A stretch of 40,029 bases of DNA from an uncultured Dialister sp. GTDB taxonomy: Bacteria > Bacillota > Negativicutes > Veillonellales > Dialisteraceae. Below, piece after piece: positions 33,602 through 40,029 of this stretch (position 1 is the stretch's first letter; every line of letters begins with the position of its first letter). The notes below the pieces were generated by a model. It ran no database searches, was not told where the DNA came from, and saw only the letters and a list, made by a program, of their open reading frames with translations. The translations under genes and the position numbers were made by a program. The stretch spans positions 1 to 40,029 of the forward strand of contig CAKPUX010000014.1 in assembly GCA_934193095.1 (NCBI GenBank). The letters run 5' to 3'.

Positions 33602-34879
33602 ATGATTCTTGCAGGTTTTGCGCTGTTCATCATCATCCTCCTCGTCATCGGCATGCCGGTCGCCTTTACGCTGACCATTGCCGGCATTCTGGGGATCATC
33701 CAGTTCATCGACATGTCTACCCTTTCGCAGGTGCCTGTCATCGCGTACAAGACGCTCGACTCCTATGTCCTGACGTCGGTGCCGCTCTACATCCTGATGA
33801 GCCAGATCATGCTGACGGGCAAGGTCGGCAGCGGGCTTTTCGAGCTTGGCAGCAAGTGGATGGGCCATCTTCCCGGCGGCCTTGGCATCGCGACCATTTT
33901 TGCCTGTGCGATCTTCGCAGCGATTTCCGGCTCTTCTGTGGCGACCGCAGTCACCATCGGTGCGATGGCGATCCCGGAAATGCTGAAGCGTGGCTATGAC
34001 AGAAAGCTCGTCGTAGGCTCCGTTGCCGCCGGCGGTACGCTCGGCATCCTCATCCCACCGTCCATTCCGATGATTCTTTACGGCACCATCACCGATGAAT
34101 CTGTCGGAAAGCTCTTCATGTCCGGTGTCGTACCGGGCGCGCTCCTGACACTCGCTTTCGTGGCGTACATCGTCATTGATTCTTGGAATAAGCCTAGAGA
34201 AGAAAAGGCTTCGATGGAAGAAAAGATGAAAGCGCTCCGTGATAATTTCTGGGGACTGCTGCTGCCGGTCATCATCATCGGTGGCATCTATACCGGCATT
34301 TTCACACCGACCGAAGCGGCTGCTGTCGGCACGATCTATGCGCTCGTCATCACCTTCTTCGTCTACAGGAGCCTTTCTGTCAGTGATATGCCCGGGATCC
34401 TCCGCTCCACCATCAAGACATCCTGCATGATCTTTGCCATCATGGTCGGTGCCATGCTCTTCGGCTATATCCTGACCGTGCTGCAGGTCCCGCAGGCGCT
34501 CATGTCTCTCGTGACGGAAGGGCATATGAACCGCTGGGTCATCCTCATCGGCATCAATATCGTCCTCCTCATTCTGGGCTGCGTGCTGGAAACGGTTTCC
34601 ATCATCCTCATCACGCTTCCGATGCTCTACCCGATCATCAAAGCGCTGGGCTTCGATCCCATCTGGTTCAATGTCGTGCTCCTGATCAATATGGAGCTGG
34701 CCCTCATCACACCGCCGGTCGGCATGAACCTCTTCGTCATCAAAGGCATCAGCGAAGACAGCTCGATCCAGGATATCATCGCAGGCTCTGCGCCTTTCGC
34801 TCTCATCATGGTCGCGGAAATCGCACTCCTCTGCTTCTTCCCTGGCATCGCTACCTGGCTGCCGTCTGTACTGAAATAA
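33602..34879 (+). CDS. dctM: TRAP transporter large permease subunit DctM
   Basis: A 425-residue polytopic protein of the DctM/ion transporter superfamily with about 12 spans. Conserved elements are AISGSSVATAVTIGAMAIPEM, GGTLGILIPPSIPMILYG, IFTPTEAAAVG and a C-terminal ALITPPVGMNLFVI, the two PP-containing hairpin loops of the elevator-type transporter. Translation is coupled to dctQ, and a strong terminator follows its stop. Confidence 0.95.
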   Translation: MILAGFALFIIILLVIGMPVAFTLTIAGILGIIQFIDMSTLSQVPVIAYKTLDSYVLTSVPLYILMSQIMLTGKVGSGLFELGSKWMGHLPGGLGIATIFACAIFAAISGSSVATAVTIGAMAIPEMLKRGYDRKLVVGSVAAGGTLGILIPPSIPMILYGTITDESVGKLFMSGVVPGALLTLAFVAYIVIDSWNKPREEKASMEEKMKALRDNFWGLLLPVIIIGGIYTGIFTPTEAAAVGTIYALVITFFVYRSLSVSDMPGILRSTIKTSCMIFAIMVGAMLFGYILTVLQVPQALMSLVTEGHMNRWVILIGINIVLLILGCVLETVSIILITLPMLYPIIKALGFDPIWFNVVLLINMELALITPPVGMNLFVIKGISEDSSIQDIIAGSAPFALIMVAEIALLCFFPGIATWLPSVLK

Positions 34880-34886
34880 AGGAAAA

Positions 34887-34914
34887 TAAAAAGACCGCTA
34901 CGGCGGTCTTTTTT
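34887..34914 (+). terminator. Intrinsic terminator of dctPQM
   Basis: AAAAAGACCGC, loop TACG, GCGGTCTTTTTT. Confidence 0.93.
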
Positions 34915-34916
34915 GG

Positions 34917-34922
34917 TATAAT
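34917..34922 (+). promoter_or_regulatory. -10 box of the candidate toxin mRNA
   Basis: TATAAT immediately after the dctM terminator; no convincing -35 box is seen. The transcript would start near 34929. Confidence 0.5.
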
Positions 34923-34998
34923 AAAGACGGTGCCATCAGCAAGCACGGTGGCGGTATGTTTTCTGCCCCTGCGTTCAACAACAAAGGGGATGATGCCA

Positions 34999-35067
34999 AT
35001 GACTGCGTATGATTTTTTGACAGTTGTGGTTTGTCTAACCCTCTGCATCGTAGCAATACGAAAATAA
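34999..35067 (+). CDS. Putative type I toxin, holin-like hydrophobic micropeptide
   Basis: A 22-residue peptide starting MTAYDFLTV and ending in a hydrophobic stretch and Ile-Arg-Lys. It resembles the short holin-like toxins of Firmicutes type I systems, which begin with a similar M-T-x-Y-[DE]-x-L pattern and have one membrane helix with basic C-terminal residues. AAAGGGG lies 9 nt upstream; in-frame ATGs at 34990 and 34993 could add two or three residues. CCCCT (34966-34970) can pair with AGGGG (34985-34989) and hide the ribosome binding site, a common device in such toxins. Too short for standard gene callers; toxicity is inferred. Confidence 0.6.
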   Translation: MTAYDFLTVVVCLTLCIVAIRK

Positions 35068-35092
35068 AATCGTTTCATTCATTCCATCAACA

Positions 35093-35179
35093 GAAAAACC
35101 GCCTCTCTCTAGCAAAGTCCGGCGGTTAATCTGTTGAACTATTGGGGGGCCATCCGTTGCCGTTTGGCACCTTTTTCTA
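35093..35179 (-). ncRNA. Candidate antisense RNA of the type I toxin locus
   Basis: A minus-strand promoter (TGGACA 35213-35208, 16-nt spacer, TATAAT 35191-35186) drives an RNA expected to start near 35179. It ends at a terminator with arms AACCGCC and GGCGGTT (35127-35097) followed by TTTTT. The RNA would be about 85 nt and wholly complementary to the 3' part of the toxin transcript. Confidence 0.6.
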
Positions 35180-35218
35180 TATGTTATTATACCATGGGAA
35201 AATGAATTGTCCAATGGA

Positions 35219-35266
35219 AAAGCGAGTCTCAGGTGCAAACAAAACCCGAGGCTCGCTTTTTGTATG
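35219..35266. terminator. Terminator between the toxin locus and metA
   Basis: Arms GCGAGTCTCAGGT and ACCCGAGGCTCGC with A and T runs on either side, so it can end the plus-strand toxin mRNA and the minus-strand metA mRNA. Confidence 0.8.
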
Positions 35267-35321
35267 GAATCAATCGATTTTGCTAATCCCCAGTCACCAG
35301 TCACTAGTCCCCAGTCACCCT

Positions 35322-36266
35322 TTACACATGCAGCGGATTATGCACGTTGAACGGCATGAGATGATCGAGACTGTACGGGGTTTCCTGATAGACGAAGTTC
35401 AGCCAGTTGTGATAGAAAAGGTGGGCGTAGCTGCACCAGACGAAGCGCGGCTTTTCCTGCGGATCGTCGTAGGGATAATAATTTTCCGGCAGGCGGATGG
35501 GAAGTCCCTTCTCGCGATCCCTCTTATATTCCCATTCCAGTGTGCGCAGGTCATACTCGAAGTGGCCGAGGACGAAGATGCGGCGGGACTCCTGGTCGGA
35601 GATGATATTGATGCCATTCTCGGAAGAGCGGGAGAGGACGGTGAGCTCCGGTGTCTCATCGACTTTTCTGTCATCGATGGAGGTGTGGCGGGACTGCGGG
35701 ATGAAGTAGCGGTCATCAAAGCCGCGGAGGAGCGGGTGGTAATTCACTGTGAGGCCGTACTGGTAGATGCCGAAGAGCTTGCGGGGAAGAATGCGCTTCT
35801 CTACCCCGTAGTCACGGTAGAGCCCGGCCTGCGCCGCCCAACAGAAATGCAGGGTGGAGAAGACGTGGGTATCCGCCCATTCGAAGTATTTCATCATCTC
35901 CGGCCAGTACTCGACTTCTTCGTAGGGCATCTTTTCGACGGGCGCGCCGGTGATGATGAAGCCGTCGTATTTCTCATCCTTGATGTCATCGAAGGTGAGA
36001 TAGTTCTGCGACAGGTAGGAGCGGTCCGTGTGGGTGGTTTCGCGGGACGCGATGCGGGCGAAATCGACCGAGAGCTGCAGCGGGGTGTCGCCTAAGAGGC
36101 GGAGCAGCTGCACTTCTGTCGGCTTCTTGATGGGCATCAGATTCAGGATCAGGATCTTCAGCGGGCGGATATCCTGTGTCCGCGCGCGCGCTTCGTTAAT
36201 GGTGACGATTCCTTCTTTTTTCAGTTCTGTGATGGCGTCCAGGCCGTCAGCAATTTTAATCGGCAA
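35322..36266 (-). CDS. metA: Homoserine O-acyltransferase MetA, predicted acetyl-CoA type
   Basis: A 314-residue MetA-family enzyme that acylates homoserine at the first committed step of methionine synthesis. The catalytic Cys142 (LHFCWAAQAG), His235 and Glu237 (GHFEYD) are present. Residue 111 is Glu (ITGAPVE), which in characterised MetA proteins goes with acetyl-CoA rather than succinyl-CoA use. The ribosome binding site AAGGAGG precedes the ATG and a methionine T-box controls the leader. Confidence 0.94.
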   Translation of the reverse strand: MPIKIADGLDAITELKKEGIVTINEARARTQDIRPLKILILNLMPIKKPTEVQLLRLLGDTPLQLSVDFARIASRETTHTDRSYLSQNYLTFDDIKDEKYDGFIITGAPVEKMPYEEVEYWPEMMKYFEWADTHVFSTLHFCWAAQAGLYRDYGVEKRILPRKLFGIYQYGLTVNYHPLLRGFDDRYFIPQSRHTSIDDRKVDETPELTVLSRSSENGINIISDQESRRIFVLGHFEYDLRTLEWEYKRDREKGLPIRLPENYYPYDDPQEKPRFVWCSYAHLFYHNWLNFVYQETPYSLDHLMPFNVHNPLHV

Positions 36267-36347
36267 AGTAAAAACCTCCTTGGATGTAGTTGATGGTGGT
36301 TGGCAGTTAGCGGTGACCAGTGACTAGTCACTCCTCTTCGTGCCAAT

Positions 36348-36607
36348 AAAAAACTCTCGCCCCCAAAGGGACGAGAGATCGTGTTACCACCCAATTTCGC
36401 GCCGACGTCGCCGCCGGTGCCTTTTAAGGTACGATGTTTCCATGATACCCAAGCTCTGTAACGGGAGCACCCGGGCTGCTTCATCATTCAGCATACCTGG
36501 CTCAGAGGCCATCTTCCATGATTTGACTGCACGCCCTTTCACCGTGTGGGCGCTCTCTTTGCCAGCCGGCATCATGTACTCTTCTCTTCACTGCCTGTGT
36601 GAAATTA
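36348..36607 (-). ncRNA. T-box leader of metA (methionine type)
   Basis: Minus strand: the antiterminator T-box TGGGTGGTAACACG (36393-36380) and terminator hairpin CTCTCGTCCC/GGGGGCGAGAG (36377-36354) with a U run (36353-36348). The upstream half closely matches the metQ leader, sharing GAAGAGAAGAGTACATGA, AAAGAGAGC and ATGGAAGATGGCCTCTGAGC, so both genes should answer to the same uncharged tRNA, most likely tRNA-Met. Confidence 0.9.
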
Positions 36608-36612
36608 TTAGT

Positions 36613-36642
36613 AATATAGCACGTTACAAAGGAAGAAGTCAA
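36613..36642 (-). promoter_or_regulatory. metA T-box promoter
   Basis: Minus-strand TTGACT (36642-36637) and TATATT (36618-36613), 18-nt spacer. Confidence 0.75.
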
Positions 36643-36664
36643 GGGGATAGAATGGACCAGCGTT

Positions 36665-36938
36665 TCCCTGGTCCCTGGTTAGCCCTTGGGGTGTGCCGCC
36701 CCCTTGATTGCGAGTAAAAGCCTCGTTTGAATGAGAAATTAGAAATGAGAAATGCGAAATGGTGGTGCGGCGCATAAGAAAATAGAAGCGCCGCGGAGTA
36801 TAAATCATGGCGATGCCCGAAGGCGGATTTAGTCACCCAGTCACTCGAGACACCTAATCCCTAGTCCCTAATCCCTAGTCCCTAATCCCTAATCCCTAGC
36901 CACTAGTCCCTAGTCACTAGTCACTAATCCCTAGTCCC
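36665..36938. repeat. Mosaic repeat island between metA leader and TM2-domain gene
   Basis: The TTAGCCCTTGGGG module, a 7-nt GAGAAAT array, the GCGGCGC hairpin (36767-36794), GGCGATGCCCGAAGGCGG, and a long AGTCACT/AATCCCT/AGTCCCT array (about 36836-36940) that runs into the stop codon of the minus-strand gene. Confidence 0.92.
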
Positions 36939-37691
36939 TCATCCCTTTTTCAATTCTTCGTACACTTCTTCCGCGATCTTCGCATTGCTCTCATCCACCA
37001 GGGCCGGGAGGCGGTAGAGGTCGAAAAGCATCCAGAGGAAGCAGCCTCCGGCGGTCATGAGGTAGAAGAGGTTGCGTGTGGGATTTCCCAGATAGAAATA
37101 GTGCAGGCCGAAAAACCAGCAGAGGGTGGCGAGTGAGAGCTTTTTCTTTTTCGCAGGGAGGTGCTTTTCCATGCCGCGCTCTTCGTCAGTGGAGAGCGCG
37201 CAGATCCAGTAGGGCCAGCCTTTCTGATAGCCGTAGAGGATTTCTGCCGCCTCTTCATAGACGGCATGGAGGGATCGGGCGCGTTTCAATGGATCCATTT
37301 CTTTTCGTACAGTGGTGATGCGTGCGTCGAAGTCCTTAGGGTCGTCCATGAGAGGCGTCACTTCTTCAATGATGGGGAGAATATCAAGTGTGGTATTCGT
37401 GAAGAAGGCGTCGCAGTATTCCTGATACAGCTTTTCCATGGCGGGCGTATTCTCGCTGATGTCGGCGGTGAGGATGAGGTCGTCCGCCAGAAAGTCGCGA
37501 AGAGCTTTCATGTTTTTGGCCGCTGTCCGCCGTTCATGCTGATCGCAGTCCTGAAAGGAGAGGGAGTCGACCTCTTCTCCTTCGCGAACGCGCAGGGCGG
37601 CGACGGATTTGACGCGGAAATCGGGCATGGAGCCTTCTTTGATGAGCACCAGGATGGTGTAGTTATGCACTTTTCGTCTGAGCTGACCCAT
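36939..37691 (-). CDS. TM2-domain membrane protein of unknown function
   Basis: A 250-residue protein. The C-terminal quarter is a TM2-type module: two hydrophobic segments with LCWFFGLHYFYLGNPTRNLF and GGCFLWMLFDLYRLP, near the usual GxHRFYxG and W...D pattern, preceded by a Lys-rich stretch. The first 170 residues are soluble, acidic and helical and match no family I recognise. The ribosome binding site is AAAGGAG. The stop codon lies in a GGGATGAGGGACTAG repeat. Function unknown. Confidence 0.7.
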   Translation of the reverse strand: MGQLRRKVHNYTILVLIKEGSMPDFRVKSVAALRVREGEEVDSLSFQDCDQHERRTAAKNMKALRDFLADDLILTADISENTPAMEKLYQEYCDAFFTNTTLDILPIIEEVTPLMDDPKDFDARITTVRKEMDPLKRARSLHAVYEEAAEILYGYQKGWPYWICALSTDEERGMEKHLPAKKKKLSLATLCWFFGLHYFYLGNPTRNLFYLMTAGGCFLWMLFDLYRLPALVDESNAKIAEEVYEELKKG

Positions 37692-38196
37692 AAGAGACTC
37701 CTTTTATAGAATTGGTGGCTGGTGACTGGGGACTAGTATTGCGTTTTCTAAATAACTGGCATTTAAGTCAACTTTCCAATCAAGTGAGGAGTTAGGAGTG
37801 AGGAGTGAAGGTGCGGCGCACAAAAATAGGAAGCGCCGCGGACTTTTATATAAATAATGGACAAACTGTTTTATATAATAAGGGGTATTGGGGCACTATA
37901 TGAATTGTGTGCCCCTTCCAGCACTTCTCACTTCTCACTTCTCACTTCTCACTTCTCACTTCTAACTAAGGTCCAGAAGTTAACAAATCGCTATACTAGT
38001 GACTAGTGACTAGGGACTGGTAGCTAGGGATTAGGTTTGCGATACGAGAAAACCGCTAGTTTCAAACCTCCGCGGCGCTTCCATATGATGATGCGCCGCA
38101 CCACCCCCGTTGAACCCACTGAACCTGTTGAACCCGCCGAACCTCTTTCGCACGTAATCAAAGGGCGATACGCCCCACGGACTAACCCTGAACCCT
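37692..38196. repeat. Repeat island with inverted MITE copy 3
   Basis: A GTGACTGGGGACTAG run, the MITE-like element in reverse orientation (37737-37995), GTGACTAGGGACTGG heptamers, a second GCGGCGC hairpin (38072-38099), a 9-nt TTGAACCCA array (about 38108-38145) and the GCCCCACGGACTAACCC module. The clc stop follows. No gene is seen. Confidence 0.9.
37737..37995 (-). mobile_element. MITE-like element, copy 3 (259 bp, inverted)
   Basis: Reverse-complement copy with ends TATTGCGTTTTCTAAATAAC and CAGAAGTTAACAAATCGCTATA and the central hairpin at 37813-37839. It carries an expanded CACTTCT heptamer array (about 37922-37967), which explains its greater length. Confidence 0.82.
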
Positions 38197-39804
38197 TTAT
38201 TTCACATTTGATTCCTCGCCCATGCGCTTCAGTGTCTCTGCATTGCGGCTTTCGGAAAGGATGTAGAGGAAGTCGCCGGCGCGCAGGCGGGTATCGGGGT
38301 CGGGGATGAGGCTTTTCCCGGAGCGCTTGATTTCCACGATGACGGTCTGCTTCATGGGAGGAAGTTCAGAAATCGGACGATTTTCCAGAAGGGAGCCGCT
38401 CGCGATGGGGACTTCGATCATATTTTTTTCTTCTTCGCACGCGGTATCAGGGCTGGCGGCGAGAGATCTCTGAAGAAGGGCATCGTAGATCGGGCGGCCC
38501 TTCAGGATCTCTGCGGTGATATAGGCGATGGCGGAGGCGAAGGCGAGTACCATGAGGTGACCGAAGTCGCCTGTCATCTCCAGAATGAGGAGGGTCCCGG
38601 TGATGGGGGAGCGCACGCTCGCAGCGAAGAGGGAGACCATGCCGATGATGATGATATTCGGCGTGTACACCGCAGAGAGAAGTCCGGCGCTGACGAGGAG
38701 ACTTGCCAGCACGGCACCGGTCAGGGCACCGATGACGAGGAGGGGCAGAAAGAATCCGCCCGGGACGCCGCAGCCGTAGCTGATGAGGGTGAAGATATAT
38801 TTGGCTGCGAGAAGCAGCAGCAGAAAGGCGAGCGGATAGCTCGTGATGGCGAGCTGGTCGACGAGTCGGTTGCCGCCGCCTAAGACCTGCGGGAGGAGGA
38901 ATCCAAGCACTCCGGCACAGAGGAGGGCAAAAATGATCTTGGATGCCTGATTTTTGAAGACCTTCGGGTGGTAGAAGGCACCGATGTGGAGAAGACCGTA
39001 GTTGAAGACAATGCCGGCGAGGCCGCAGATGAGGGCGATGAGAGCCACATACCCCAAGTGCTGGGCAGGGAGCGGGACGAGATTCACGAAATGGAAGCTG
39101 GTCCCGTTCCCGAAGAAGCAGCGGGTGACGATGGTCGCCGTGATGGCAGATGTCATCGTGGGGAGGAGGACAGCGCCGGAGAAATTGCGGTGGAGCTCTT
39201 CTAAGGCAAACATCATGCCGGCGAGCGGTGCATTGAAGGCGGCGGCCAGCCCCGCGCTCGCGCCGCTCGTGATGAGGTAGCGCTCTTCCATGCGCGTCCG
39301 CCCGAGCGTGCGGGAAATGCCCTGCCCGGCGACGGCACCGATCTGGATGGAAGGCCCCTCACGGCCGAGCGAGAGCCCTGCGCCGATGCCGATGGCTCCG
39401 GCGAGGATCTTCACCCAGAGGATACGCAGCCATTTCATTTTCATGAGGCCTAAGATGACGCCTTTCACCTGCGGGATGCCGGAGCCGCCAGCCATGGGGG
39501 CATAACGGCACATGGCGTAGAGCGCGCCGCCGACCACAAGGAGAAGGAGCGCGTAGAAAAGAAGTGGCAGGGGATCGGCCCGTCGCAGTGCCGGGATGAG
39601 GCAGGCGTAGTAGAGATAGATGCGCAGATCTTCGGATTCATTCAGGAGAAATCGGAAGAGACTGATCGAGAGTCCGCCTGCGATGCCGACAAAGATCCCT
39701 TCGATGAAAAGACGCAGACGGAACTGGTGCCAGTTGTCGAGCGCCATGTAGGTTTCGAAGAGCTGGCGGTTCAAGGAGGAACCGCTTTGATTTTTGGAAA
39801 ACAT
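38197..39804 (-). CDS. ClC-family chloride/proton antiporter with C-terminal TrkA-C domain
   Basis: A 535-residue protein. The ClC selectivity motifs are GGSGIPQ (about 106-112), GREGPSIQIGA (147-157, with gating Glu149) and GVPGGFFLP; the second proton-pathway Glu is kept in ALEELHRNF. Both glutamates point to an H+/Cl- exchanger rather than a channel. Residues about 455-530 form an RCK_C/TrkA-C ligand-binding domain (VIVEIKRSGKSLIPDPDTRL, GDFLYIL). Such two-domain ClC proteins are common in Firmicutes. AAGGAGG precedes the ATG. Confidence 0.94.
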   Translation of the reverse strand: MFSKNQSGSSLNRQLFETYMALDNWHQFRLRLFIEGIFVGIAGGLSISLFRFLLNESEDLRIYLYYACLIPALRRADPLPLLFYALLLLVVGGALYAMCRYAPMAGGSGIPQVKGVILGLMKMKWLRILWVKILAGAIGIGAGLSLGREGPSIQIGAVAGQGISRTLGRTRMEERYLITSGASAGLAAAFNAPLAGMMFALEELHRNFSGAVLLPTMTSAITATIVTRCFFGNGTSFHFVNLVPLPAQHLGYVALIALICGLAGIVFNYGLLHIGAFYHPKVFKNQASKIIFALLCAGVLGFLLPQVLGGGNRLVDQLAITSYPLAFLLLLLAAKYIFTLISYGCGVPGGFFLPLLVIGALTGAVLASLLVSAGLLSAVYTPNIIIIGMVSLFAASVRSPITGTLLILEMTGDFGHLMVLAFASAIAYITAEILKGRPIYDALLQRSLAASPDTACEEEKNMIEVPIASGSLLENRPISELPPMKQTVIVEIKRSGKSLIPDPDTRLRAGDFLYILSESRNAETLKRMGEESNVK

Positions 39805-39819
39805 AGGGCCTCCTTTTTG

Positions 39820-40029
39820 AAAGGGACTAGTGGCTGGTGACTAGGGATTAGGGATTAGGGATTAGGGATTAGGAGTGACTAGTGACTGGTGACTTACATG
39901 CCATCTTCGGGCATCGCCCCTCTTTATAGTGCGGCGTAGCCGCCACTGATTTGCCTTCCCCATTACTATGAAAACATCTCGCGATTGAAAAATGGCGCAA
40001 AAAGCTCCCCCTCTATAACTTTCCCATTA
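39820..40029. repeat. Repeat island at the right edge
   Basis: GACTAGTGGCTGGTGACTAG, four GATTAGG units, a GTGACTAGTGACTGG run, the CTTCGGGCATCGCCC module and a GCGGCGTAGCCGCC hairpin (about 39933-39946), then unique sequence to the end. No gene is seen. Confidence 0.85.

Overview
The window is chromosomal DNA from an anaerobic, moderately GC-rich Firmicutes-type bacterium, most likely a member of the Negativicutes (Veillonella/Selenomonas/Dialister relatives). The case rests on three T-box leaders, a yybP-ykoY manganese riboswitch, an Ech-type polyferredoxin followed by [NiFe]-hydrogenase maturation genes, and Tct and TRAP carboxylate transporters. Genus and species cannot be fixed from the sequence alone.

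Layout. 1-8020: the 3' part of a tandemly duplicated ferredoxin (EchF-like) runs into hypA, hypB, hypF, hypC, hypD and hypE, a full NiFe(CN)2CO cofactor assembly set. 8312-10476: a cupin, a HAD hydrolase and the Mn exporter mntP behind its riboswitch. 11013-14331: a tripartite tricarboxylate transporter (tctC, tctB, tctA). 14467-19399: tRNA-Gly(CCC), an AlbA_2/ATPase-type regulator, tatD and ftsH. 19596-25037 (minus strand): a catalytically dead low-molecular-weight phosphatase homologue, an AgrC/LytTR-type two-component pair, and metQ under a methionine T-box. 26374-28188: an ammonium channel fused to its own PII domain. 28895-29139: a dense DnaA-box cluster. 29195-30655 (minus strand): an intact low-molecular-weight phosphatase and ogt. 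30789-34879: a T-box-controlled TRAP transporter (dctP, dctQ, dctM). 34917-35266: a candidate type I toxin-antitoxin locus. 35322-39804 (minus strand): metA under a second methionine T-box, a TM2-domain protein and a ClC antiporter.

The most striking feature is non-coding. Nearly every intergenic space, including gaps inside the hyp, tct and dct operons, holds a mosaic repeat island. The islands combine fixed modules (notably a GCGGCGC/GCGCCGC hairpin, 18 copies counted) with hypervariable short tandem arrays of 7-9 nt units: TAGTGAC, GATTAGG, AACCCTGA, TTGAACCCG and AGAAATG. Several arrays begin exactly at the stop codon of the upstream gene. There are also three copies of a MITE-like element with imperfect terminal inverted repeats, and a 206-bp inverted duplication that flanks amt, the DnaA boxes and dctP.

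Functionally the genes point to hydrogen-linked fermentation, carboxylate uptake, and nitrogen, methionine and manganese homeostasis under RNA-based control. All functional calls come from reading motifs by eye. No database search, folding program or comparative genomics was run.
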